Virus record (IMG/VR): IMGVR_UViG_3300021185_000113
Coordinates: 1-24,545 of that record
Source of the DNA: a virus
Strand: one strand, 5' to 3'
Length of the DNA: 24,545 nucleotides
Shown here: positions 1-6,950 of the stretch, in pieces
Position numbering within the stretch: position 1 is the first letter of the stretch
Layout: each line of letters starts with the position of its first letter
Program-made: the position numbers and the translations under genes
The notes under the pieces: model-generated
What the model saw: the letters and a program-made list of their open reading frames with translations, nothing else
Told to the model about the DNA's origin: nothing
Databases searched by the model: none

Positions 1-1
1 T

Positions 2-649
2 GGAGGAGACTATAGTACATTTAATATTATAGACGTATCTGTATCACCATTTGAGCAGGTATGTGTATATAAGAACAACCGTATATCTCCGTTACTCTTT
101 CCTAATATCATATATAAGTATTGTTTTAATTATAACGAAGCTTATGTTGTGGTAGAGAATAATGATCAAGGTACAATTGTATGTAACGGATTGTATCATG
201 AACTAGAGTATGAGAATCTACATCTAGAGTCTGCTTTGAAAGCAAACGGACTAGGTGTTATGATGAATAAGAAAGTTAAACGTCTTGGTTGTTCTACAAT
301 TAAAGATATTGTAGAGAGTAGAAAGCTTACTATACACGATCAAGATACTATCATTGAGATGTCTACATTCGTTGCTAAAGGTCAGTCATATGAAGCATCT
401 GATGGTAATCATGATGATCTAATGATGAATCTAGTAATGTTTGGATACTTTACTTTAGGTGATAGGTTTATGGATATGACAGACATATCTATGAAAGAAA
501 TGATGTTTAAACAAAGAATGAGTGAAATAGAGAATGATATCCTTGATTGGGGTTATCATGATGATGGTTTAGCTGATACTCCTGAACCAGAACCAGATGA
601 TCCATGGAATATCGGTAGAGGTAAGCCATGGGTAGAGGAATATTACTGA
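2..649 (+). CDS. 17: Terminase large subunit (gp17), C-terminal nuclease part, 5' truncated by window edge
   Basis: This frame is open from the first bases of the window, so the gene begins upstream; about 215 C-terminal residues are present. They match the RNase H-like nuclease domain of T4-type gp17, the packaging motor that cuts concatemeric DNA and pumps it into the prohead through the portal. The visible start GGDYSTFNIIDV is the first strand of the fold; the first catalytic Asp of the family should lie just upstream. The second acidic residue is the Glu of YVVVENND (codon 155-157) and the third lies in NHDDLMM (Asp codons 413-418), matching the Asp/Glu/Asp triad of T4 gp17. The C-terminus is rich in Asp, Glu and Pro and ends WVEEYY. 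The ATPase domain is not in the window. The GTG at 149 is an internal Val codon, not a start. Gene 18 follows after 78 bases without a visible terminator. Confidence 0.93.
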   Translation, partial: GGDYSTFNIIDVSVSPFEQVCVYKNNRISPLLFPNIIYKYCFNYNEAYVVVENNDQGTIVCNGLYHELEYENLHLESALKANGLGVMMNKKVKRLGCSTIKDIVESRKLTIHDQDTIIEMSTFVAKGQSYEASDGNHDDLMMNLVMFGYFTLGDRFMDMTDISMKEMMFKQRMSEIENDILDWGYHDDGLADTPEPEPDDPWNIGRGKPWVEEYY

Positions 650-661
650 GAATAAAAAGAT

Positions 662-669
662 TATAAATA
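662..669 (+). promoter_or_regulatory. T4-type late promoter before gene 18
   Basis: An exact TATAAATA box lies in the 78-base gap between the terminase and the sheath gene, 59 bases before the sheath ATG. TATAAATA is the -10 box recognised by T4 gp55 with clamp gp45. Similar exact boxes precede genes 20, the small gene at 4903 and the gene at 8371, which supports a real function. It should drive genes 18 and 19. Confidence 0.85.
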
Positions 670-727
670 ACGGTAATTGAACATCCTTATCATGACATCT
701 TATCATTAACTCAAAAGGAAAAGAGAA

Positions 728-2461
728 ATGGCAGCATTTAGTCCCTCTGAATCTCCTGCGATAACAGTAAAAGAAGTAGACCTTTCGGGTTTCGTCCCAA
801 ATGTCCAATCTACTACTGGTGCCTTCGTAGGGAATTTTCGATGGGGTCCCGCCAAGAAAGCTACACTGGTTGACTCAGAAGCTACGCTTGCCGAAAAGTT
901 TGGATCCCCAACAACAACAGGCGCTGTAGACTTTTTGTCAGCAGCACAATTCTTAAGATATTCTTCTGCTATGTTCGTCGTACGCGAACTTACATCAGCA
1001 GCTAAAAACGCAACATCATCCACAACAGTTGTAACTAACGTTAACAACAAAGATCATTGGGATGAAGTTAAAAGCGCATTCGGTGCAGACTCAGGCGATA
1101 CAAACGTTGGAGCATGGATCGGTAAATGGGCTGGAGCATTAGGTAACTCACTTAAAGTAGAAATTTGTACAGCAGCAGGCTTCGCAGCATGGGCTTACAA
1201 AGGTGAGTTTGACGCAGCTCCAGGAACTTCAGCATTTGCTTCAGCACGTGGTGCAGGCGCTGATGAGTGTCACATCGTAGTAGTAGATGAAGATGGCCAA
1301 ATTTCAGGTACAGTTGGTACTGTATTAGAAAGATACGCTTTCTTATCTATGGCATCAGATGCTAAAGCAGCAGATGGTACTAATAACTATGCAGCAGATG
1401 TAATTAATAATGCATCTGAATATGTATGGTTAGCACACTGGGATGCAGATTTATCTACATTATCTAATGCAGGATTAGCAACAACAGTTGCTGGAGTTGC
1501 AACATCGTATGGTAACCCAAGCGCAGCGATTTCTAAATCATTAACAGGCGGTGTAGATTCTGCCTCACTAGGAACAGCTGAGATTGCTACAGGATTTGAT
1601 TTGTATGAAGATGCAGACAATATTCAAGTAGACTTCTTAATTGCTCCTGGTATGTCAACAAACTCAGATCAAGCAACAGTTGTTAACGATCTAGCAGGTA
1701 TTGCTGGAACAACAAGAAAAGATTGTATTGTAGTAACATCTCCTAACAGAGACTCACTAATTAACACATCTACTCCTACAGCTGATTCAGTTGCTTGTGC
1801 GGCGTTATTTAATAACTCATCCTATGTTGTAGTAGATTGTAACTACTTAAAAGTTTATGACAAATATAACGACCAGTATGTATTCATCGCAGCTGCATCA
1901 ACAACAGCAGGTATTATGGCAGCTACAGACGCAAATGCTGCACCATGGTTCTCACCAGCAGGTCAGAGACGTGGACAATACTTCGGTGTAACAGCATTAG
2001 CAACATCTCCTAATAAAGTAGAGAGAGATTTCTTATACAAAGCTGGTATCAACCCAATAGCAAACATTCCTGGCCAAGGCATTCTTCTATTCGGTGACAA
2101 AACATTCTTGAATAGACCATCTGCATTTGACAGAGTAAATGTTCGTAGATTGTTCTTAGTCATGGAAAGAGCAATTGCAGCAGCGGCTAGAAATGTAATG
2201 TTTGAATTCAATGATGAGTTTACTCGCGCTGAATTTACTAACATTGTAGAGCCATTCTTGAGAGAAATCCAAGGTCGCCGCGGTATTACAGACTTCAAAG
2301 TTGTATGTGACTCAACAAACAACGGACCATCTGTAGTTGACCGTAATGAATTCATCGCGAATATCTTCGTTAAGCCTGCACGTTCAATCAACTACGTTAC
2401 ACTAAACTTCGTAGCTGTTAGAACTGGTGTTGACTTCGAAGAAGTCGCAGGCACGGTATAG
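728..2461 (+). CDS. 18: Tail sheath protein (gp18)
   Basis: This gene encodes the contractile tail sheath subunit, which forms hexameric rings around the tube and drives it through the host envelope on contraction. The 577-residue product is shorter than T4 gp18 (659). The N-terminus is typical: an ITVKEVDLSGF strand, then FVGNFRWGPA and a segment on EATLAEKFGSP. The C-terminal part carries GRRGITDFKVVCD, the RNEFIANIFVKPARSINYV segment and a final VDFEEVAG, all typical of the conserved sheath domain that makes inter-subunit strand exchanges. The middle (about residues 130-270) is Ala/Gly/Thr-rich and variable, as expected for the surface-exposed domain. The start is supported by AAAGGAAAAGAG just upstream. 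A late promoter lies at 662 and gene 19 follows after 11 bases. Codon choice is CCA/ACA/GCA-rich, as in the other abundant virion proteins here. Confidence 0.96.
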   Translation: MAAFSPSESPAITVKEVDLSGFVPNVQSTTGAFVGNFRWGPAKKATLVDSEATLAEKFGSPTTTGAVDFLSAAQFLRYSSAMFVVRELTSAAKNATSSTTVVTNVNNKDHWDEVKSAFGADSGDTNVGAWIGKWAGALGNSLKVEICTAAGFAAWAYKGEFDAAPGTSAFASARGAGADECHIVVVDEDGQISGTVGTVLERYAFLSMASDAKAADGTNNYAADVINNASEYVWLAHWDADLSTLSNAGLATTVAGVATSYGNPSAAISKSLTGGVDSASLGTAEIATGFDLYEDADNIQVDFLIAPGMSTNSDQATVVNDLAGIAGTTRKDCIVVTSPNRDSLINTSTPTADSVACAALFNNSSYVVVDCNYLKVYDKYNDQYVFIAAASTTAGIMAATDANAAPWFSPAGQRRGQYFGVTALATSPNKVERDFLYKAGINPIANIPGQGILLFGDKTFLNRPSAFDRVNVRRLFLVMERAIAAAARNVMFEFNDEFTRAEFTNIVEPFLREIQGRRGITDFKVVCDSTNNGPSVVDRNEFIANIFVKPARSINYVTLNFVAVRTGVDFEEVAGTV

Positions 2462-2472
2462 GAGATACATAG

Positions 2473-3000
2473 ATGGCTATTCTAGGAGTAGACGATTTTA
2501 AAGCCAAGTTGAGAGGTGGCGGTGCTAGACCAAATCTGTTCAAAGCAACGATTAACTTCCCAGCATATGCAGGCGGAGATGTAGAAACAACATCATTCCT
2601 CTGCGAGGCAGCACAGCTACCTGGTTCAACAATCACACCGATTGTTGTTCCGTTCAGAGGTAGACAATTAAAAATGGCTGGAGACCGTACATTCGACACA
2701 TGGTCCCCAACAATCATAAACGATACGGATTTTGTAATTCGTGATTCAATGGAACGTTGGATGAATGGTATGAATGCACATAGTGCTAATACTGGTTTAA
2801 CTAACGTTGTTGATTACGAAGCAGACTTACTTGTAGATCAACTTGATAAAGATGGTTCTATTATTAAGACATATAACTTCCGCGGGTGTTTCCCAACAGC
2901 TGTATCACCAATCGATCTGAGCTATGCTTCAGAGAGTGAGATTGAACGATTCACTGTTGAGTTCCAAGTACAGTACTGGGAAGCAAATACCACATCGTAA
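2473..3000 (+). CDS. 19: Tail tube protein (gp19)
   Basis: The product is the subunit of the rigid inner tail tube through which DNA leaves the phage. Its 175 residues compare with 163 in T4. Features of the family are a short N-terminal helix (DDFKAKLRGGGARPNLFKATI), the SFLCEAAQLPGSTI segment, PFRGRQLKMAGDRTFD, the FVIRDSMERWMNGMN helix and a C-terminal YNFRGCFPTAVSPIDLSY...FTVEFQVQYW strand pair. This is the Hcp/lambda gpV-like tube fold by family knowledge. It lies 11 bases after gene 18 with a GGAGA ribosome site, so the two are translated from one late message. A hairpin and a new late promoter separate it from the portal gene. Confidence 0.95.
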   Translation: MAILGVDDFKAKLRGGGARPNLFKATINFPAYAGGDVETTSFLCEAAQLPGSTITPIVVPFRGRQLKMAGDRTFDTWSPTIINDTDFVIRDSMERWMNGMNAHSANTGLTNVVDYEADLLVDQLDKDGSIIKTYNFRGCFPTAVSPIDLSYASESEIERFTVEFQVQYWEANTTS

Positions 3001-3006
3001 GACCAC

Positions 3007-3014
3007 TATAAATA
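3007..3014 (+). promoter_or_regulatory. T4-type late promoter before gene 20
   Basis: An exact TATAAATA lies 6 bases after the gene 19 stop and 47 bases before the portal ATG. By analogy with T4, transcription would begin a few bases downstream, around 3019-3021, almost at the foot of the hairpin at 3018-3041. Confidence 0.85.
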
Positions 3015-3017
3015 GAT

Positions 3018-3041
3018 AGAGGGACTAGAGATGGTCCCTCT
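3018..3041 (+). other. Hairpin in gene 20 leader (possible 5' mRNA stem-loop or weak terminator)
   Basis: AGAGGGAC (3018-3025) pairs perfectly with GTCCCTCT (3034-3041) around an 8-base loop. There is no T run after it (TACTCTAATT follows), so it is not a classical intrinsic terminator. It sits immediately downstream of the late box at 3007 and would form the very 5' end of the portal mRNA. It could also block 3' decay of the gene 18-19 message reading through. Confidence 0.55.
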
Positions 3042-3061
3042 TACTCTAATTAGGAATTAAC

Positions 3062-4564
3062 ATGGCTGAAGACAGTATTAAATTATTTGGCTTTGAGATT
3101 AAACGGGCCCGTAATAGACAACAAGAGAAGTTACAATCAATTGTACCTCCTGTTGATGAAGATGGTGCAGGTTATGTCACGGCTGCAGGTGCACATTATG
3201 GTACCTACGTAGATTTAGACGGTGAAAAGTCTAAAGATGAAAAACAACTTATTAGACAGTATCGCTCTGTATCTCATCACCCTGAGGTAGATGCTGCTGT
3301 TGAAGATATTACTAACGAAGCTATCTCTTCTACATTCGAAGAAGCTTCTGTTAAATTAAATTTAGATAATGTAGATGGTCTTAGTGATCAAATAAAGAAA
3401 GCAATGGAAGAAGAGTTCACAAACGTTCTCTCAATGCTTAACTTTAGAGATATGGGACATGATTTGTTTAAACGTTGGTACATTGACGGACGTATGTTCC
3501 ATCACTTAGTACTAGACGAGAATAATCTTAAAGCAGGTATTCAAGAGATTAGACCTATTGATGCTGCAAAGATTAAAAAGGTTAAACAAGTTAAGAAGAA
3601 GAAAGATCCTGAGACAGGTGCTACTCTTATTGAGAGTGTAGATGAGTTCTATATCTATCAAGAGAAAGCTGGTTCAACTAATCAAGGTATTAAGATTACT
3701 CCTGATTCTGTTTCTTATGTTACATCTGGTTTATTAGATGAAGCACGTAAGAAGGTTGTATCACATCTTCACAAAGCTCTAAAACCAATCAACCAATTAC
3801 GTATGATGGAAGACTCGTTAGTTATTTACAGACTAGCTAGAGCTCCTGAGCGTCGTATATTCTATATTGATGTAGGTAATCTACCTAAAGGTAAATCAGA
3901 AGAGTATATGAAGAACATCATGACTAAGTACCGTAACAAGTTAGTATATGATGCTAACACAGGTGCTATTAGAGATGATCGTAAGCATATGTCTATGCTA
4001 GAAGACTTCTGGCTTCCTAGACGTGAAGGTGGTAGAGGTACAGAGATATCTACATTACCTGGCGGAGAGAATCTAGGTCAGATTGATGATATCGTATACT
4101 TCCAGAAACGCCTATATAGATCATTGAATGTACCTATCAATAGACTTGAGCAAGAGTCTCAATTCTCGTTAGGTAGATCAACAGAGATCACAAGAGACGA
4201 ACTTAAGTTCCAGAAGTTTATTGATAGACTAAGAGCTCGTTTTGATAATCTATTCTATAATATTGTTAAGAAGCAATTAATTCTTAAAGGTATTATTACA
4301 GAAGAAGATTGGGATAACTGGAAAGAAGATATTTCTGTAGAGTATGTACGTGATAGTCACTTTACAGAACTAAAAGAAGCAGAACTTTTAAGAGAGAGAT
4401 TACAAACTCTTGATATGATGCAACAGTATGTTGGAGAGTTCTTCTCTAAAGAATATGTCATGAAGAAAGTCTTATTTATGGATGACTCTCAAATGGACGA
4501 TATGAAGAAGCAGATAGCAGATGAAGTATCATCTGGTGAAATTGAAACGGAAGAGGAAGAATAA
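3062..4564 (+). CDS. 20: Portal vertex protein (gp20)
   Basis: The product is the dodecameric portal, the head entry channel on which prohead assembly starts and to which the terminase and later the neck bind. It has 500 residues (T4: 524). Recognisable stretches include QYRSVSHHPEVDAAVEDITNEA near residues 65-85, the RWYIDGRMFHHLVLD strand near 138-152, RRIFYIDVGNLPKGKSEEYM, the conserved MLEDFWLPRREGGRGTEISTLPGG segment near 313-335, and the LNVPINRLEQESQFSLGRSTEITRDELKF region. The C-terminus is acidic (EIETEEEE). Proline is encoded by CCT in 11 of 12 cases, unlike the capsid genes. An AATTAGGAATTAAC ribosome site precedes the ATG. The next gene starts one base after the stop. Confidence 0.96.
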   Translation: MAEDSIKLFGFEIKRARNRQQEKLQSIVPPVDEDGAGYVTAAGAHYGTYVDLDGEKSKDEKQLIRQYRSVSHHPEVDAAVEDITNEAISSTFEEASVKLNLDNVDGLSDQIKKAMEEEFTNVLSMLNFRDMGHDLFKRWYIDGRMFHHLVLDENNLKAGIQEIRPIDAAKIKKVKQVKKKKDPETGATLIESVDEFYIYQEKAGSTNQGIKITPDSVSYVTSGLLDEARKKVVSHLHKALKPINQLRMMEDSLVIYRLARAPERRIFYIDVGNLPKGKSEEYMKNIMTKYRNKLVYDANTGAIRDDRKHMSMLEDFWLPRREGGRGTEISTLPGGENLGQIDDIVYFQKRLYRSLNVPINRLEQESQFSLGRSTEITRDELKFQKFIDRLRARFDNLFYNIVKKQLILKGIITEEDWDNWKEDISVEYVRDSHFTELKEAELLRERLQTLDMMQQYVGEFFSKEYVMKKVLFMDDSQMDDMKKQIADEVSSGEIETEEEE

Positions 4565-4565
4565 A

Positions 4566-4859
4566 ATGGTAGAAGTATCAGATTTTATTGACCAAGTATT
4601 AGATCAGGACTTCGCATCAGCGGCTCCTACATTTAAAGATATCATGGGTGATGTAATGAACCAATCTCTAGAACAAGAGAAGGTTAAGATTGCTGATCAG
4701 ATGTTTAATGGTATTGGATCAGAAGCTCAAACAGAGCCTGATGTGTATGAGTTAGACTTAGATGGTGATGATGAGATAGAAGACGAGTCAGAAGAAGAGC
4801 TTGATGCTGGTGCTGAAGAAGCATTAGACATGGAAGATGACGACGAAGATCTCGAATAA
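4566..4859 (+). CDS. 67: Acidic prohead core protein at the gp67 position
   Basis: This 97-residue protein lies directly between portal and protease, where T4 has gene 67 (80 residues, acidic internal core protein destroyed by gp21). The first half looks helical (FIDQVLDQDFASAAPTFKDIM) and the last third is almost entirely Asp/Glu, which is the composition of gp67. I chose ATG 4566, one base after the portal stop and preceded by a GAGGAAGAATA purine tract; an upstream in-frame start inside gene 20 would add a Lys/Arg stretch and is unlikely. Assignment rests on position, size and charge rather than on a clear sequence match. It would be made together with gp20 from the late promoter at 3007. 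Confidence 0.7.
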   Translation: MVEVSDFIDQVLDQDFASAAPTFKDIMGDVMNQSLEQEKVKIADQMFNGIGSEAQTEPDVYELDLDGDDEIEDESEEELDAGAEEALDMEDDDEDLE

Positions 4860-4867
4860 TATTTTAT

Positions 4868-4875
4868 TATAAATA
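4868..4875 (+). promoter_or_regulatory. T4-type late promoter before the small head gene, genes 21-22-23
   Basis: An exact TATAAATA begins 9 bases after the acidic core protein gene and 35 bases before the ATG at 4903. It would head the transcript for the small genes, protease, scaffold and major capsid, which ends at the terminator at 8303-8327. Confidence 0.85.
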
Positions 4876-4902
4876 AACCATAAACATAATAAGGCAGTTG
4901 GA

Positions 4903-5115
4903 ATGAGAACGTTCGCTGAGTTAAGAGAAAAACTAGGTAGACATCCTTCAGGACAAATGGTCTTTAATAAAAAAATAGATCGCATACCTGTGATGATTCA
5001 TAAAGAGAGAATGGGTTATGTGGTTTACTTAGATGGTGATAGACTAGATAGTTATAAGACTCAGCGTGAAGCTGAAAAGATGGCTAAACAGTTTGTTAAA
5101 ACATATAAAGGTTAA
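4903..5115 (+). CDS. Small protein at the gp68 position, function unknown
   Basis: A 70-residue basic protein with no clear family signature that I can name. It starts MRTFAELREKLG and then alternates short strands (IPVMIHKERMGYVVYLDGDRLD) with a C-terminal helix (TQREAEKMAKQFVKTY); the pattern looks like a small alpha/beta domain. It is first in the transcript from the late promoter at 4868, between the gp67-like gene and protease gene 21, where T4 carries gene 68, a 141-residue prohead core protein. A role in the prohead core is therefore possible, but it is half the size of T4 gp68. The ATG follows AAGGCAGTTGGA. The next gene begins 2 bases after its stop. Confidence 0.75.
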   Translation: MRTFAELREKLGRHPSGQMVFNKKIDRIPVMIHKERMGYVVYLDGDRLDSYKTQREAEKMAKQFVKTYKG

Positions 5116-5117
5116 AA

Positions 5118-5336
5118 ATGGCATTCGTAGCAATACCTAATAACGATCAATATGAGTATGATAATGCTCCGCCTGATCCAGGTGTTAATCACCCAATGCG
5201 TGCATTGTGGCAGAAATCAACGAATGGTATAAGAACCTCACACGGTCATTCCGTATATGTACGTTGTCGCAGAGTAGGTAGCGGTAACGTAGATCACGGA
5301 GAGATCAGTAAAACATATTGGGACGCAAGAGCATGA
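5118..5336 (+). CDS. Hypothetical protein, 72 aa, upstream of prohead protease
   Basis: A short frame of 72 residues that I do not recognise. The N-terminus is Pro/Asn/Asp/Tyr-rich and looks disordered (IPNNDQYEYDNAPPDPGVNH); the rest is basic with a His/Gly/Arg stretch (SHGHSVYVRCRRVGSGN). Its stop overlaps the start of gene 21 in an ATGA (5333-5336), and it starts 2 bases after the previous stop. That translational coupling argues that it is a real gene in the head operon. Function is unknown; a head-core or protease-associated role is only inferred from position. Confidence 0.65.
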   Translation: MAFVAIPNNDQYEYDNAPPDPGVNHPMRALWQKSTNGIRTSHGHSVYVRCRRVGSGNVDHGEISKTYWDARA

Positions 5337-5992
5337 AACTAATAGCAGAATATAACGAACAAAACATTGAATGTATTGTAGAAGCTAAAGAAGACGGTAC
5401 AAAGAACCACTTCATAGAAGGCGTGTTCATGCAGTCCGAAGCAAAGAATAGAAATGGACGTATCTATCCAAAAGCCATAATGGAAGGCGCAGTAGATAAG
5501 TACGTTACAGAACAAGTTTCCCAGAACAGAGCGGTAGGTGAATTGAATCACCCAGAAGGACCGACTGTAAATCTGGATAAAGTTTCACACAAGATCACAG
5601 AACTTTCTTGGAAAGGAAATGATGTTGTAGGAAAGGCACAAGTATTGGATACTCCAATGGGTAATATCGTTAAGGGATTACTTGAAGGTGGTGTTCAACT
5701 AGGAGTGTCAACTCGTGGTATGGGTAGCCTTGAGGAAAAAAATGGCATAATGTTCGTCAAAGACGACTTCGTTCTTAATACGGTTGATATCGTACAAGAT
5801 CCATCAGCACCAACAGCTTTTGTAAATGGAATAATGGAAGGTGTAGAATGGGTTTGGAACAATGGCATTATTGAACCTCAAGTAATTGAACAAATGGAGA
5901 CTGAAATTAAGAAGGCTCCACGTGCTGATCTCTATGAGACTCAGACGCGTGAGTTTAAGAATTTCCTCTCGTTAATGAAAACTAAATTGTAA
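5333..5992 (+). CDS. 21: Prohead core protease (gp21)
   Basis: This is the maturation protease of T4-type phages, a serine protease of the herpesvirus-assemblin-like fold that cleaves the scaffold, core proteins and the capsid N-terminus before DNA packaging. From the ATG at 5333 it has 219 residues (T4: 212). The catalytic His lies in GELNHPEG (His73) and the Ser in GVSTRGMGS (Ser126), the family's expected pair and spacing; the FMQSEAKNRNGRIYPK segment near residues 33-47 is also conserved. An in-frame upstream start at 5318 would only add five residues, and the ATGA overlap with the previous gene favours 5333. Gene 22 follows after 10 bases. Confidence 0.93.
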   Translation: MKLIAEYNEQNIECIVEAKEDGTKNHFIEGVFMQSEAKNRNGRIYPKAIMEGAVDKYVTEQVSQNRAVGELNHPEGPTVNLDKVSHKITELSWKGNDVVGKAQVLDTPMGNIVKGLLEGGVQLGVSTRGMGSLEEKNGIMFVKDDFVLNTVDIVQDPSAPTAFVNGIMEGVEWVWNNGIIEPQVIEQMETEIKKAPRADLYETQTREFKNFLSLMKTKL

Positions 5993-6002
5993 GGAGTCAA
6001 TT

Positions 6003-6935
6003 ATGACTGATCAAGTAGACCAGGATGTTGTGCTCGACGAGGAAATCGAAGAAGCTCACGATCCGAAGAATGCTGAAGCTCAATCAATTGCATCTGTAGA
6101 TGCAGCTGAGAAGAAGGGACCTAAAGCGCCAAAGCGTAAGGGTGACAAGAGTAACAGCCAACCGTCTGAATTAAAAGCTGCTGGCAAGGCAATGAAGGCC
6201 GAAGATGTAGATTTTGATGGAGACTTTAGTGACGACCTGAATGCGCTTGTAGAATCTGAGGCAACATTGTCAGAAGAATTTAAAGCCAAAACAGCGGTAA
6301 TTTTTGAAGCAGCGGTTAAGTCAAAAATCTCTGAAGAAATCGATCGTTTAGAAACAGAATATGCTGAGCAATTAGCAGAAGAAGTATCTACAACGAAAGC
6401 AGATCTTGTAGAGAAAGTAGACAGCTATCTTAACTATGTAGTTGAGCAATGGATGGAAGACAACAAACTAGCAATCCACTCAGGTCTTCGTACCGAGATT
6501 GCAGAAGGCTTTATGGGCAAGTTGAAAGACGTGTTCACAGAATCTTATATTGCTGTCCCTGATTCCAAAATCGACCTAGTTGATGAATTAGCAGAAGCTA
6601 ACGAAGAGTTAGAAGCTCAAGTTAACGAAGCTACAGCAAAAGCTATGGCAATTAGTGAAGAGCTAGTATCTTTGAAGCGTGCAGCGGTTATCCGTGAAGC
6701 GTCAAAAGACTTAGCAGAAACACAAGTTGAAAAGCTAACATCACTAGCTGAATCAGTAAGTTTCGACAACGAAAAATCTTTCGCACAGAAAGTTGCTACG
6801 TTGAAAGAATCATACTTCAGCAAAACTAAAACAGCTGAGTCCATTATCACAGAAGACACAGACACTTCAGATGAAGTAGAAGTATCTCCAATGATGGAAC
6901 AGTACATTAACGCATTACGCAAATCAAATAAGTAA
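6003..6935 (+). CDS. 22: Prohead scaffolding core protein (gp22)
   Basis: The main internal scaffold around which the capsid forms, later degraded by gp21. It has 310 residues (T4: 269). The N-terminal third is highly charged and low-complexity (acidic stretch, then KKGPKAPKRKGDKSNS). From about residue 75 to 290 it is predicted to be long helix/coiled coil rich in Glu, Ala, Leu and Lys, as expected for a core-forming rod. The C-terminus, PMMEQYINALRKSNK, matches the conserved end of T4-like gp22. It lies between protease and major capsid genes with an AAGGAG ribosome site. The charged N-terminal extension explains the extra length. Confidence 0.93.
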   Translation: MTDQVDQDVVLDEEIEEAHDPKNAEAQSIASVDAAEKKGPKAPKRKGDKSNSQPSELKAAGKAMKAEDVDFDGDFSDDLNALVESEATLSEEFKAKTAVIFEAAVKSKISEEIDRLETEYAEQLAEEVSTTKADLVEKVDSYLNYVVEQWMEDNKLAIHSGLRTEIAEGFMGKLKDVFTESYIAVPDSKIDLVDELAEANEELEAQVNEATAKAMAISEELVSLKRAAVIREASKDLAETQVEKLTSLAESVSFDNEKSFAQKVATLKESYFSKTKTAESIITEDTDTSDEVEVSPMMEQYINALRKSNK

Positions 6936-6950
6936 TTAGGAGATCCAATT

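Noticed and set aside
112-119. TATAAGTA inside the terminase gene
   Set aside because: One mismatch to the late box and within coding sequence, with gene 18 served by the exact box at 662.
683-706. Direct repeat TTATCAT in the gene 18 leader
   Set aside because: Two short A/T-rich copies with no symmetry or conservation evidence.
706-1050. Reverse-strand open frames opposite the sheath and capsid genes
   Set aside because: They mirror the codon pattern of strong forward genes, lack ribosome sites, and no recognised gene in the window lies on the reverse strand.
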